Origin: Lentilactobacillus senioris
Lineage (GTDB): Bacteria > Bacillota > Bacilli > Lactobacillales > Lactobacillaceae
Reading direction: 5' to 3'
NCBI RefSeq assembly: GCF_026798195.1
Contig: NZ_JAPQEZ010000003.1
Location: forward strand, 186,001-250,000
Length of the DNA: 64,000 nucleotides
Below are positions 16,087 through 24,632 of the stretch, piece by piece. Both the position numbers and the translations under genes were made by a program. The notes below the pieces were generated by a model. That model saw nothing but the letters and a program-made list of their open reading frames with translations. It was not told the origin of the DNA and did not search any database. Position 1 is the first letter of the stretch, and each line of letters begins with the position of its first letter.

Positions 16087-16626
16087 CTAATAATTATTTT
16101 GTTGGCGCTCAAAATTTAATTGATTTTTTTGTTGAAAAGCCGTTTGAATTTGCTCTGGACTGAACTGAAAATCAACTAACCCTAATTTTAAGAACAAGTG
16201 CCATGCATGAGCAAAACTGCTTTGATCATGATTAAAGTAACTCTTAAATAACATCTGTTTCAAAATCAAATACTGCTTATCTAAAAATTGCTCTGGCTTT
16301 TTAGCAATAATATCAGCTATTTGTTCTTGGGAGTCTAAAATAACAGCAGTCCATTTTTTTAAGCTAGCCAATAGTAAGAAGAAATCAAATGCATCACAAT
16401 ACTCAACCAACAAAGTTTCTTCCGGAGTTTTTCCTTCATCATGCTTACCACGATGAGTTTTCCAAACTTTAAACCACTCAGAAGTATTAGCCACTTCTGC
16501 TAGTTCCACATCCAACGCAACATAAGCATTAGCTAAACGGCGTTCCGGATTCCAACTAAGTCCCTTTTGTTGTTCGATACTTCGATTTAAATTTACCGAA
16601 GCCATTAACATTTGCTTTAAATCCAT
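16087..16626 (-). CDS. dimeric dUTP diphosphatase (all-alpha NTP pyrophosphatase)
   Basis: 179 residues. The metal-binding motifs of the dimeric, MazG-like dUTPase family are present: ELAEVANTSEWFKVWK around residue 42 and EYCDAFDFFLLL around residue 80. It would hydrolyse dUTP to dUMP, keeping uracil out of DNA and feeding thymidylate synthesis. Phages often carry this family, but here it is flanked by chromosomal genes. It begins 8 bases after the unrecognised gene at 16635 and is probably co-transcribed with it. Confidence 0.85.
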   Translation of the reverse strand: MDLKQMLMASVNLNRSIEQQKGLSWNPERRLANAYVALDVELAEVANTSEWFKVWKTHRGKHDEGKTPEETLLVEYCDAFDFFLLLASLKKWTAVILDSQEQIADIIAKKPEQFLDKQYLILKQMLFKSYFNHDQSSFAHAWHLFLKLGLVDFQFSPEQIQTAFQQKNQLNFERQQNNY

Positions 16627-16634
16627 AACTACTC

Positions 16635-17567
16635 CTAACCAAATGTGTATGAATCAGCCAAAATAGCTAAGCTCTTATTATTTATCAGATACCATTCACG
16701 AATAAATGGGTAATCTAATAATAAATCTAACCAACTTTCTTTTTGCTGTTCATCATGTACTAAAGCTCCCCACCTAGGTAAGTCTTCACTACCAGAATTC
16801 ATCACGGTTAGTGTAATATCGTGGTCTAATTCCAAAACTGCTTCATCCTTAGGGCCTGACATCAACATGTAGTCGCTCTTAGCTGCGTCAACAAACAATT
16901 GATCCAAAATATCACGATCGATATCTCCAGCCGCAAAGGCGTAAAACTCACCGTTAACACTATCCAAAATGTTAAAGTCTACTTTAAAGCCAAAGTTTTC
17001 TTTTAAAATTTTGGCAAAATCAACTAAAACACTGACAGCATTTTTAATGTTAGCTGTTTCGGTACCTTCTAGGGTAACCACAAAGTAATTAACTAAGGCA
17101 TCACTATTAAATAAAACTTCTTTTTTCTGTAAGTTTAAATAAAACAATGGTTGGTGATTTCTAGTTGCAGCAAAGAAGAAGCCACTACGGTTTTTAGGAG
17201 ACTTAAAGAATGAGAAGTTGTCTTCGTTTAATAACTTGAACCGCCCTTGTAATTTTTCTACCCGCTTAACTTCATTAACAGCAAAATTACGTGGAATTTG
17301 CTTTAACTGTAGCATTCTATCCATGAAGATAAGTTGGACATCTTCATCTGAATATTGGTGGGGAAAGGTAACAAATTCAGAATCTAGCTGAAAATCAGTC
17401 AACCCGATGGCAGCAGTTAGTAATTCATTAGAATCTTGAGTATTGCAAAGAGTAGTAAATAGTTCTACATACTCATCCCCCCGCTTTAAACCTCTGCTAA
17501 TCGCATCGCTATAACGAGTTAAAGAATCGGTACTAGAAATAATTTTAGATTCAGTTTCTTTAGTCAT
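16635..17567 (-). CDS. conserved protein of unknown function
   Basis: I do not recognise this 310-residue protein. It is acidic, with no signal peptide or membrane segment. Visible blocks are RYSDAISRGLKRGDEYVEL, FTFF-like FSFFKSPKNRSGFFFAATRN, LFYLNLQKKEVLF and a mixed alpha/beta C-terminal half ending REWYLINNKSLAILADSYTFG. I start it at MTKETES because AGGTGA lies six bases upstream (an ATG two codons earlier is possible). It overlaps the end of the coiled-coil gene upstream, so the two are translationally coupled and likely act together; dUTPase follows. Confidence 0.7.
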   Translation of the reverse strand: MTKETESKIISSTDSLTRYSDAISRGLKRGDEYVELFTTLCNTQDSNELLTAAIGLTDFQLDSEFVTFPHQYSDEDVQLIFMDRMLQLKQIPRNFAVNEVKRVEKLQGRFKLLNEDNFSFFKSPKNRSGFFFAATRNHQPLFYLNLQKKEVLFNSDALVNYFVVTLEGTETANIKNAVSVLVDFAKILKENFGFKVDFNILDSVNGEFYAFAAGDIDRDILDQLFVDAAKSDYMLMSGPKDEAVLELDHDITLTVMNSGSEDLPRWGALVHDEQQKESWLDLLLDYPFIREWYLINNKSLAILADSYTFG

Positions 17568-18459
17568 TAGCATTCACCTGGTCTTTCTCATCAGTATTGT
17601 CACCGAGGCTTCGCAGGTATTTTTGGTAAAGTTGGTCATTACTCTTGGTAAAGTCTTCAAAGCTACCAAAAATTTGTTTGATACTTTGCCGTTCAAATCC
17701 TAAGATGGTTTCTTCCTTAGAAAGTTTTAAAATTTCAGTTTCATTTTTCTTAATCTGTTTGCTAGCGTCCGCAGCTTGTTGATCTAAATTCAACAATGAT
17801 TGTAATTGATTTTCTAACTCTTGTTTTTCTTCCTTAACCCTTGCTGATTCCCAAGGCATTGCTGACTTATTATCATAATCTCTTAGTTGATCTTGGAGTT
17901 GCCGCTTTTGAACATCTCGTTGATTTTGTTCAGCTACCAATTGGTTTAAACGTTCCGTATCATCAGCTAAATGATGCATTTGAGGTGCGTTAACTTGCTG
18001 GTTATTAGCTTCCAAGCGGAAAGATTGGGCTAACTTATCGTATTCTTCTTCGTTGAATTCAAAAGCGACGTTAATAACATCTAACTTTCCGAATAAGCGA
18101 TGATCCCACCAATTACCGAAATAAATGTCAAATTGTCCTAGTTCATATTCATGATAATAAAAGAAAGGATATTCTTTTCCCAAAAAATCAATCAGCTTAT
18201 AACTAAGGTGGTGGCTTAATTCCGCCGTTAAATCCTCAGCCAAAGAAAAATCATAAGTTTCTGTTGATGAGCTAGCAATATCATCACCGCTAAATTGATC
18301 TAAATATCTTTGATTATTAATTAATTGATAAACGTGTAAATCATTACCGCTTTCGATCGAATTTTGGAGGTCGTTCAAATACTCCAGTTTTCCATTTAAG
18401 GATGCTTTGAGGACTGAACCGTTTTGTCCAAATTGATCGGTACTTTTTTCTTCGACCAT
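17560..18459 (-). CDS. unknown protein with C-terminal coiled coil
   Basis: 299 residues, unrecognised. Residues 1-160 look globular and aromatic-rich (YPFFYYHEYELGQFDIYFGNW); residues 165-265 form a strong coiled coil (RDVQKRQLQDQLRDYDNK, ARVKEEKQELENQLQSLL); the tail is acidic. No nucleotide-binding motif and no membrane segment. Such proteins are sometimes auto-labelled SbcC-like because of the coil, but there is no ATPase head. First gene of a three-gene unit with the 310-residue protein and dUTPase. Confidence 0.7.
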   Translation of the reverse strand: MVEEKSTDQFGQNGSVLKASLNGKLEYLNDLQNSIESGNDLHVYQLINNQRYLDQFSGDDIASSSTETYDFSLAEDLTAELSHHLSYKLIDFLGKEYPFFYYHEYELGQFDIYFGNWWDHRLFGKLDVINVAFEFNEEEYDKLAQSFRLEANNQQVNAPQMHHLADDTERLNQLVAEQNQRDVQKRQLQDQLRDYDNKSAMPWESARVKEEKQELENQLQSLLNLDQQAADASKQIKKNETEILKLSKEETILGFERQSIKQIFGSFEDFTKSNDQLYQKYLRSLGDNTDEKDQVNAND

Positions 18460-18577
18460 TGTTATTTCCTCGTTATTTTATTGTTTTGTGGATACATATT
18501 TAATGTTATCTGAATTGTTTATATAAATAAAGACATTTTACTAAAATATTGAGTTTTATTTAAGTAAAAGAATCAAT

Positions 18578-18627
18578 TTAAAAAATACCCAAAAAGGTTT
18601 GTTTTCCAAACACTTTTCAGGTATTTC
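18578..18627 (-). terminator. terminator after glnA
   Basis: On the minus strand a long imperfect hairpin (AAATACC...GTTTG / CAAAC...GGTATTT) with loop GAAAA ends in six T, about ten bases after the glnA stop. Confidence 0.8.
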
Positions 18628-18636
18628 TAATTCAGC

Positions 18637-19980
18637 TTAATATTTATCCAAATACTGTTCTCGTTCCCAGTCCGAAACTTGAGTCCGGTAAGAATCGTAT
18701 TCTAGGTTTTTAGCCTCCACAAAACTTTGGCAAAGTCTCTCGCCAATTGCGGCTTTCATCACATCATCCTTAACTAAATCCTTTAAAGCATTGTGTAAGG
18801 TGTCTGGTAAGTTTTCAATGTGGTTTTGTTTTCGCTCGGTTTCGCCCATGCTATAGATGTTACGATCAACACTTTCCACGGGTTCTAACTTATTCTTCAA
18901 TCCATCTAATCCCGCTTCCAATACTGCGGCAATTGCCAAGTATGGGTTAGCAGCTGGATCAACACTTCGTAATTCAATTCGAGTAGAGTTACCACGAGCG
19001 CTTGGAATTCGAATTAGTGGTGAGCGGTTAGATCCTGACCAAGCAACGTAAACCGGTGCTTCATACCCCGGAACCAATCGTTTGTATGAGTTAACAATTG
19101 GGTTGCAAAGTGCGGTATAAGCTCTAGCATGCTTCAATAAACCGCCTAAGAAGTGATAAGCAACGTCTGATAATTGCATTTCTCCATTTTCATCGTAGAA
19201 TACATTTCCGTTATCATCAAACAATGACATATTTAAGTGCATTCCTGATCCATTGATCCCACTTAATGGTTTAGGCATAAAGGTAGCATAGAGACCGTAT
19301 TTTCTGGCAACCGTTTTAACTACCAGTTTAAAGGTTTGAATGTTGTCGGCAGCAGCTAAAGCATCTTCATACTTAAAGTCGATTTCGTGTTGCCCAGGAG
19401 CTACTTCATGGTGAGCAGCTTCAACATCAAAGCCCATTTCTTCTAAGGTCATAACGATTTCACGCCGACAATTTTCACCTAAGTCCATTGGGGCCATATC
19501 GAAGTAACTACCTTGATCATTTAATTGGGTAGTCGGTTGGCCATTTTCATCCATCTTGAAAAGGAAGAATTCTGGTTCCGGACCAATGTTGAAGTCTTTA
19601 AAACCAGCAGCCTTCATGTCCTTAAGCACGCGAATTAAATTATTCCGTGGATCACCTTCAAACGGCTTGTTGTCGGTTGTATAGACTTCACAAATTACCC
19701 GCGCAATTTTACCCCGTTCGGAGCTCCAAGGAAAGACCATCCAAGTAGATAAATCAGGATATAAATACATATCACTTTCTTCAATTCGCACGAAACCATC
19801 AATAGAAGAACCATCAAACATCATCTTATTGTTTAAGAGTTTTTCTAATTGGGTAATTGGAACTTCCACGTTTTTAATTGTTCCAAATAAATCGGTAAAC
19901 ATTAGTCTCAAGAAACTAACATTTTCTTCTTTAACCATTTGTCGAATATCGTCTTTAGTGTAATTATGCTTGGTTGCCAT
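18637..19980 (-). CDS. glnA: glutamine synthetase, type I-alpha
   Basis: Makes glutamine from glutamate, ammonia and ATP. 447 residues with the N-terminal [14 protein letters not shown] block, catalytic DGSSIDGF, the ATP segment [18 protein letters not shown] and the C-terminal [16 protein letters not shown]. The length and lack of an adenylylation-site insertion fit the type I-alpha enzyme of Firmicutes, controlled by feedback and GlnR. GGAGCCC precedes the ATG. It follows glnR by about 40 bases and shares its promoter and GlnR operator. Confidence 0.96.
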   Translation of the reverse strand: MATKHNYTKDDIRQMVKEENVSFLRLMFTDLFGTIKNVEVPITQLEKLLNNKMMFDGSSIDGFVRIEESDMYLYPDLSTWMVFPWSSERGKIARVICEVYTTDNKPFEGDPRNNLIRVLKDMKAAGFKDFNIGPEPEFFLFKMDENGQPTTQLNDQGSYFDMAPMDLGENCRREIVMTLEEMGFDVEAAHHEVAPGQHEIDFKYEDALAAADNIQTFKLVVKTVARKYGLYATFMPKPLSGINGSGMHLNMSLFDDNGNVFYDENGEMQLSDVAYHFLGGLLKHARAYTALCNPIVNSYKRLVPGYEAPVYVAWSGSNRSPLIRIPSARGNSTRIELRSVDPAANPYLAIAAVLEAGLDGLKNKLEPVESVDRNIYSMGETERKQNHIENLPDTLHNALKDLVKDDVMKAAIGERLCQSFVEAKNLEYDSYRTQVSDWEREQYLDKY

Positions 19981-20018
19981 TATGGGCTCCTATCAAATTT
20001 AATTTGGTTTGTTAACTT

Positions 20019-20366
20019 CTAATGAAGTGGTTTGTGGTGAGGATTAATTAACCCTCCGCTACGCATTAATTCTGATTGCAATAACTTTCTAGCAGCACTA
20101 TCGGACAATTGGTCCTTAGCCTGCTGTTTATGTTCCAGATGCTTAATATCTTGAATCGTCATTCCACTTTCCAAGTAATCTTTAATTAATAATAACCGGT
20201 CTATGTCATTTAACGAGTATAGGCGGTGATTACTAGCACTTCTGTTTGGTGAAATTAATTCCTGACTTTCATAATATCTTATCTGGCGAGCAGTTAGCCC
20301 TGTCAACGTTATTACCGTTCCCATTGGTAGAACGGACATCGATCTGCGTAGTTCTCGTTCACTCAT
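20019..20366 (-). CDS. glnR: nitrogen regulator GlnR (MerR family)
   Basis: 115 residues. A MerR-type winged helix (MGTVITLTGLTARQIRYYESQELISP) is followed by a short helical tail, as in GlnR/TnrA. With feedback-inhibited glutamine synthetase as co-signal, GlnR represses glnRA under nitrogen excess. I start it at MSERELRRSM, five bases after GGAGG; an ATG four codons earlier is weaker. Its own operator, a GlnR-type palindrome, lies upstream at 20421-20445. Confidence 0.94.
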   Translation of the reverse strand: MSERELRRSMSVLPMGTVITLTGLTARQIRYYESQELISPNRSASNHRLYSLNDIDRLLLIKDYLESGMTIQDIKHLEHKQQAKDQLSDSAARKLLQSELMRSGGLINPHHKPLH

Positions 20367-20389
20367 TACAGCCTCCAAATCTTGAACTT

Positions 20390-20417
20390 ATGTTACCACT
20401 GGTATAGAAAGTGTCAA
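20390..20417 (-). promoter_or_regulatory. promoter of glnR-glnA
   Basis: Minus strand: TTGACA (20412-20417), 16 bases, TAACAT (20390-20395). Short spacer and modest -10. The GlnR palindrome is directly upstream of the -35. Confidence 0.6.
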
Positions 20418-20420
20418 GAT

Positions 20421-20445
20421 TTGATGTTAGATAATCTAACATCAA
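20421..20445. promoter_or_regulatory. GlnR operator in a 25-bp palindrome
   Basis: The core TGTTAGATAATCTAACA (20425-20441) fits the GlnR consensus TGTNA-N7-TNACA exactly. The symmetry extends to 12 bp on each side of one central base. It lies just upstream of the -35 of glnRA and five bases beyond the miaA stop, so the same DNA could also form a hairpin in miaA mRNA. Confidence 0.85.
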
Positions 20446-20449
20446 AATA

Positions 20450-21376
20450 TTAATTTTTAGTTAACAGCCAGTTAGCAACATCCGTCTCTATTTTTGTTAA
20501 TTCTGCTGGCTGTGCCACTAAATCGTACCAACCATTAACTTTAGTTTTATTTCTAAACCACGTTAACTGGCGCTTAGCATAGTGCCTGGAGTCCTTTTTG
20601 ACCTCTGCTACTGCGTTTTCAAGAGTAGAATTACCGTTAAAGTACGGATTAAACTCTCGATAGCCAATTCCTTTACCAGCAGGTAAACTTTCCCCTCCTT
20701 GGTCAAACAACCAATGAGCTTCTTTTAGTAACCCAGCTGTCATCATTTGCTCTACTCTGGTATTAATGCGATCATACAATACAGCACGTTCTGTAGTTAA
20801 CGTTATTACATATGGATCTATTTCTGGAACATGGTTGGTTTGCTCTAAAATAGAGTGCCCCGTTTTTTCTTTTACTTCAATTGCCCGAATAATTCGAGAG
20901 GTATTAGCCGTGTCAATTTGAGCTGCTGCTAACGAATCAACTTTCTGTAATCTGGACAACAAAGCTATTTTTCCTTGTTGTTCAGCAATGTCTAACAACT
21001 CTGTTCTTAATTGAGAATCAAAGTCATAGTCTCCTCCCAGTTGCAAACCATTTAATAATGCCGATATGTAAAAGCCAGTTCCACCCACAATAATTGGTAA
21101 CTTATCACGACTAATAATGTCTGCAATCGTATTTTGGGCATCGGTTACAAAATCAGCAACCGAATAACGTTCATTCACATTTTTAATATTTATTAAATGG
21201 TGTGGAATTCCTTGCTGCTCATTTGGCAAGATCTTAGCCGTGCCAATATCTAAATGACGATATACCTGCATTGAATCACCAGAAATAATTTCACCATTAA
21301 ATTTTTGAGCTAATTTGATAGATAAGTTCGTTTTGCCCACTGCAGTGGGGCCCACAATCACAATTATTTTTTGCAT
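20450..21376 (-). CDS. miaA: tRNA dimethylallyltransferase
   Basis: Adds a dimethylallyl group to A37 of tRNAs reading UNN codons. 308 residues: P-loop VGPTAVGKTNLS near the N-terminus, GDSMQVYRHLDIGTAK, VGGTGFYISALLNGL, and the C-terminal YAKRQLTWFRN motif. It uses dimethylallyl diphosphate, also a substrate of the isoprenoid route served by ispA. It lies upstream of glnR, a conserved miaA-glnR-glnA neighbourhood in Firmicutes (without hfq here). Confidence 0.95.
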   Translation of the reverse strand: MQKIIVIVGPTAVGKTNLSIKLAQKFNGEIISGDSMQVYRHLDIGTAKILPNEQQGIPHHLINIKNVNERYSVADFVTDAQNTIADIISRDKLPIIVGGTGFYISALLNGLQLGGDYDFDSQLRTELLDIAEQQGKIALLSRLQKVDSLAAAQIDTANTSRIIRAIEVKEKTGHSILEQTNHVPEIDPYVITLTTERAVLYDRINTRVEQMMTAGLLKEAHWLFDQGGESLPAGKGIGYREFNPYFNGNSTLENAVAEVKKDSRHYAKRQLTWFRNKTKVNGWYDLVAQPAELTKIETDVANWLLTKN

Positions 21377-21474
21377 TTTTTCACCTGAATTAGTTGTTTT
21401 TTAATCAATTTACTAGATATAACCCATTAAATAAAGCATAATAGAAACATAGATAAAAATAAGGAGGGATATTT

Positions 21475-21651
21475 ATGTCTAAATTCGCTAAAGGAATCGT
21501 AGTTGGCGTTGTTGGTACAGTAGCTGCCGTAGCCGGTGCCTTACTATCATTCCAAAAAACAGTTGTTGAACCTATCGAAGTTCAAGAACAAAAATTTGAT
21601 GATAACCGAAAGAAAGCTATGCGCAAGAGTCGTTCTGCCCACCATGGCTAA
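21475..21651 (+). CDS. DUF3042 family small membrane protein
   Basis: 58 residues, found by hand. It starts MSKFAKGIVVGVVGTVAAVA, a Gly/Val/Ala transmembrane helix (about 5-27), followed by VVEPIEVQEQK, an acidic-basic linker and a basic tail RKKAMRKSRSAHHG. This is the pattern of the Lactobacillales DUF3042 family, of unknown function. AAGGAGGG lies seven bases before the ATG. It stands alone on the plus strand between miaA and a convergent rhodanese gene, ending in a shared terminator. Confidence 0.88.
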   Translation: MSKFAKGIVVGVVGTVAAVAGALLSFQKTVVEPIEVQEQKFDDNRKKAMRKSRSAHHG

Positions 21652-21660
21652 TCAATCTAA

Positions 21661-21696
21661 AATAAAGGGTTTGAGCAAATGCTCAAACCCTTTATT
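21661..21696. terminator. bidirectional terminator, DUF3042 / rhodanese gene
   Basis: A perfect 17-bp inverted repeat with a 2-base loop lies between convergent genes and covers the stop codon of the rhodanese gene. T-rich on both exits. Confidence 0.88.
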
Positions 21697-22105
21697 TATT
21701 ACTCTTTTTTTCTTTACCATCCCAGTTTTGGTAACCAGAATTTAAAATGTAAAGTTGATTATAGCCCTTCTTACTTAAAAACAAAACAGCTCGCTTACTA
21801 AGAGTTTTGCCTTGATCATAAAGGTATACAGGTAAGTCAGGTCGAATTTGACGATAGAAATTACGAATGGTTGAATATGGTACATTTCTAGCTCCTAGAA
21901 TGTGACCCGCATCAAAATTATTCTTTTCTCTTAAATCAATAATTTGAGCTCGCCGCATACCGGCTTTGAACTCATCATTATTTAGATACGTAGCTCGACT
22001 TTTAACTCGGGCATTGTCATAAAGACGATATCCTAACCATCCAAGCAAGAGAACTACTACAATGATAGCTAATACTTCCGTATTATTTAATGCTGCAATA
22101 ATCAA
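21692..22105 (-). CDS. membrane-anchored rhodanese-like protein without catalytic Cys
   Basis: 137 residues. One N-terminal membrane helix (about 9-27, LAIIVVVLLLGWLGYRLY) is followed by a rhodanese domain (IIDLREKNNFDAGHILGARNVPY; final GYQNWDG). The active-site loop that should hold CxxGxRS reads YLYDQGKTLSKRA, so the sulfur-carrying cysteine is missing and sulfurtransferase activity is unlikely. It resembles Bacillus YqhL-type proteins and occupies the usual place beside glucokinase. Its role may be structural or in binding. Confidence 0.85.
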   Translation of the reverse strand: MIIAALNNTEVLAIIVVVLLLGWLGYRLYDNARVKSRATYLNNDEFKAGMRRAQIIDLREKNNFDAGHILGARNVPYSTIRNFYRQIRPDLPVYLYDQGKTLSKRAVLFLSKKGYNQLYILNSGYQNWDGKEKKSNK

Positions 22106-22130
22106 AAAAATCTCCTCACCTTGTCAAAAA

Positions 22131-23105
22131 TTAAGCGTTCATTGAATTTTTAAATTGTAGGGCTAATGATGCGGCACCGATAACTCCAGCATCATTTCCT
22201 AACTGAGCTAATTTAATCTTAGTTGAATCTCTAACCGCTGGAAAGGCGTTGTCTTGGAAATACTTAGTAGTTAATTGGAGTAATGTATTACCGGCATTAG
22301 AAACGCCACCACCGATAATAATATTTTCAGGATTAAGGGTATTTCCAACATGCGATAATGCCAATCCTAAATATTTACATACTTCGTTAACCACTTGATT
22401 AGCTAATATATCACCATGATCAGCTAAGAAAAAGACAGTTTTAGAAGAAATACTTTGGCCATTGTCAATTTGATCTTTCAACTGAGAATTACCATGAAAT
22501 TGATTAGCCATGTCTAAGGCAACATTAACTACCCCAGTTGCAGAAGCATAACGTTCTAAACAACCTCTCTTACCACAGGTACACAAGAAACCATTAGGCT
22601 TAACGGTAATATGACCGATTTCACCACCACCGCCATTAACTCCGTGGATTAAGTGACCATCGGCAATAACTCCGCCACCTACGCCGGTTCCTAAAGTAAC
22701 AAAGACAACATTATCTGCTTCACTACCCGCGCCCTTCCAAAATTCACCTAAAGCTGCAGAATTAGCATCGTTTTCTATCACAAATGGTAATCCTAGCTCT
22801 TGTTGAATTTGTTCTCTGACTGGTTGAATAGTTCTCCAATTCAAGTTAAACGCTTCGTTTACTTCTCCAGCATCATTGTCGACTGATCCTGGGGTTCCCA
22901 TTCCAATCCCAGCAAAATCATCAACAGTAAAATCTTCCTTAGCCATCCGATCCAAAATGGACTTAGAAATATTAGGAACAATGTGAGAACCTTCATCACT
23001 GATATCAGTGGGAATTCTCCATTGTGACAAAATATTGCCATCCATATCTAAAAATGCGAATTTAGTAGTGGTACCGCCTAAGTCAATTCCGATTAACTTT
23101 TGCAC
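22131..23105 (-). CDS. glcK: ROK-family glucokinase
   Basis: Phosphorylates glucose entering by non-PTS routes. 324 residues: N-terminal ATP motif LIGIDLGGTTTKFAFLD, VIENDANSAALGEFWKGAG, TLGTGVGGG, and the ROK zinc signature CTCGKRGCLERYAS. Start codon GTG overlaps the TAG of the small gene upstream by one base, with GGAGGG ten bases before it. Gene order rhomboid-yqgQ-glcK-rhodanese matches Bacillus yqgP-yqgQ-glcK-yqhL. Confidence 0.94.
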   Translation of the reverse strand: MQKLIGIDLGGTTTKFAFLDMDGNILSQWRIPTDISDEGSHIVPNISKSILDRMAKEDFTVDDFAGIGMGTPGSVDNDAGEVNEAFNLNWRTIQPVREQIQQELGLPFVIENDANSAALGEFWKGAGSEADNVVFVTLGTGVGGGVIADGHLIHGVNGGGGEIGHITVKPNGFLCTCGKRGCLERYASATGVVNVALDMANQFHGNSQLKDQIDNGQSISSKTVFFLADHGDILANQVVNEVCKYLGLALSHVGNTLNPENIIIGGGVSNAGNTLLQLTTKYFQDNAFPAVRDSTKIKLAQLGNDAGVIGAASLALQFKNSMNA

Positions 23106-23320
23106 TAAAGGTCCCTCCCGTTATTTTTTTGCTCTTCAATGCGGTGCTGTTGGGTCAAAACTAATTTCGCTTGAATAAACTCATCTTGGGTAATAAGTTG
23201 GGCTTGATGGAGATGATCCAACTCCAACGCCATAACTTCAATATCCCAAATTCGTTTTCCAACATATACGTAAATGTTAAATTTCTTTAGTAGTTGTTGA
23301 ACGTCATACAGCGTTTTCAT
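23105..23320 (-). CDS. yqgQ: YqgQ family protein (DUF910)
   Basis: 71 residues. It begins MKTLYDVQQLLKKFNIYVYVGKR, matching the small helical YqgQ family, which may bind single-stranded nucleic acid but has no established function. Always found next to glucokinase in Firmicutes, and here its stop codon overlaps the glcK start, so they are translationally coupled. Confidence 0.88.
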   Translation of the reverse strand: MKTLYDVQQLLKKFNIYVYVGKRIWDIEVMALELDHLHQAQLITQDEFIQAKLVLTQQHRIEEQKNNGRDL

Positions 23321-23360
23321 TATCTCACATCCTCACTAAAAATGCTCGTGTTTCTGAAAA

Positions 23361-24023
23361 TTAAAATTGACTGGTCATACCCATTCTAAACATGGCAAAT
23401 GCCACTATAATCACCGTAAGTGAAGCAACAATTCGTTTGGCTGTACTAACTTTAGCATTAGGAACTCCTAAAACGTAACCTAATAAAAAGCCCCCAACTA
23501 AACCGCCTAAATGACCATAGATATCAATTCCACTAACAAATAAGTCAGTACCAATATTTAACACCACAAATAGTAAAAAATTGCGGGCTAAGGCACGGAT
23601 TGCCTGGTTTTCAGAGAAACTTTCACCCAGCATCATAAAAGCGCCAAAAAGGCCAAAAATAGCCGTACTAGCACCAGCAGAGATATTTGGTGAAAATGCA
23701 AAACTGGCTAAGTTACCCATTACTCCCGAAAGTAAAAACAATAGTAAGTAACGCCAATGACCAAAGAAACGTTCTACCCAGGGGCCAATGAAGTATAACG
23801 TAATGGAGTTCATTAAAATATGAGTGAACCCAATATGGATAAACATCGGGGTAAATAATCGCCAATACTCTCCGGCCCGTATTAGTGGATTATATTTAGC
23901 TCCAAATAAAACTAAATTATAAGAATCCGTAGTGCCTCCGTTAATGGTCATAATGATGAACACAATAATCATGACACCTAACAAGCCATACGTAACAAAT
24001 GGTTGATTTTTAATTGTTTTCAC
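23361..24023 (-). CDS. rhomboid family intramembrane serine protease
   Basis: 220 residues, six or seven membrane helices. The catalytic Ser sits in SAGASTAIFGLFGA (GxSx, near residue 119) and the His in GIDIYGHLGGLVGG (near residue 170); the HILMNSITLYFIG segment gives the oxyanion His-Asn part. Compared with Bacillus GluP (YqgP) it lacks the long N- and C-terminal soluble extensions. GTG start inside the end of the cyclo-ligase gene (14-base overlap). Substrates unknown. Confidence 0.93.
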   Translation of the reverse strand: MKTIKNQPFVTYGLLGVMIIVFIIMTINGGTTDSYNLVLFGAKYNPLIRAGEYWRLFTPMFIHIGFTHILMNSITLYFIGPWVERFFGHWRYLLLFLLSGVMGNLASFAFSPNISAGASTAIFGLFGAFMMLGESFSENQAIRALARNFLLFVVLNIGTDLFVSGIDIYGHLGGLVGGFLLGYVLGVPNAKVSTAKRIVASLTVIIVAFAMFRMGMTSQF

Positions 24024-24579
24024 TAACTACTCCTCCTGGCGTCAGTACTTGGTCGACTTTAACATCAAACTCTTCAACTGGCCAGAGTGGTTGTTTAAAA
24101 TACTGTGGTGGTAAAGCTAATGATACAGTATTACCTTGGTAGTCAGCCAAATACCGGTCGTAAAAGCCAGCCCCAAATCCAACCCTAATTCCAGTTTGTG
24201 TAAAGGCTAAGCCCGGAACCACAATTAAATCAATTTGTTTTTTAAGCACTACCGTACCGGTTTTAGGCTCTACCACCCCAAATTTAGTTTTTTCCAACGT
24301 TAATTCATCATCCATTTGATAAAATTCCATTTGAAGTTTAGGCAATGTTTTGGGAATCACCACCTGTTTACCTAATAAACGAGCCATGTTAATGATAGGC
24401 AAAGTATCTAATTCTCCTGGCATATTCAGTGTGGTTGCGATAACGTTAGCCTCTTGAAAAACAGGTAAAGATTGTAATTGTTGATATAAATTTAAAGAAT
24501 CAGTTACCGCATTTGTCGTCTGAAAATATGCGGCTAACTGGTCTTCTTGAGTTTTTCTTAATTCCTTTTTATTAACCAC
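24010..24579 (-). CDS. 5-formyltetrahydrofolate cyclo-ligase
   Basis: ATP-dependent recycling of 5-formyl-THF to methenyl-THF. 189 residues with VVIPKTLP, the Mg-ATP segment and the C-terminal signature VGFGAGFYDRYLADY. Start codon GTG with AAGGATGA upstream; it overlaps the rhomboid gene. The pairing with a rhomboid gene matches Bacillus yqgN-yqgP. It complements folD and fmt in one-carbon metabolism. Confidence 0.93.
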   Translation of the reverse strand: MVNKKELRKTQEDQLAAYFQTTNAVTDSLNLYQQLQSLPVFQEANVIATTLNMPGELDTLPIINMARLLGKQVVIPKTLPKLQMEFYQMDDELTLEKTKFGVVEPKTGTVVLKKQIDLIVVPGLAFTQTGIRVGFGAGFYDRYLADYQGNTVSLALPPQYFKQPLWPVEEFDVKVDQVLTPGGVVSENN

Positions 24580-24600
24580 AATTCATCATCCTTTGTAATA

Positions 24601-24632
24601 AAAAAAGGTTTGGGTAAAATACCCAAGCCTTA
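24601..24632 (-). terminator. terminator after rpmG
   Basis: On the minus strand AGGCTTGGGTA and ACCCAAACCT form a hairpin with a TTTT loop and end in seven T. The stem reaches the rpmG stop codon. Confidence 0.85.

Noticed and set aside
16087-16626. Prophage remnant considered because dimeric dUTPases are common in phages
   Set aside because: Flanking genes are chromosomal, the gene is co-transcribed with conserved proteins, and no other phage gene is present.
20385-20400. Second GlnR box near the glnR start
   Set aside because: Only a TAACA half-site fits; the other half has several mismatches.
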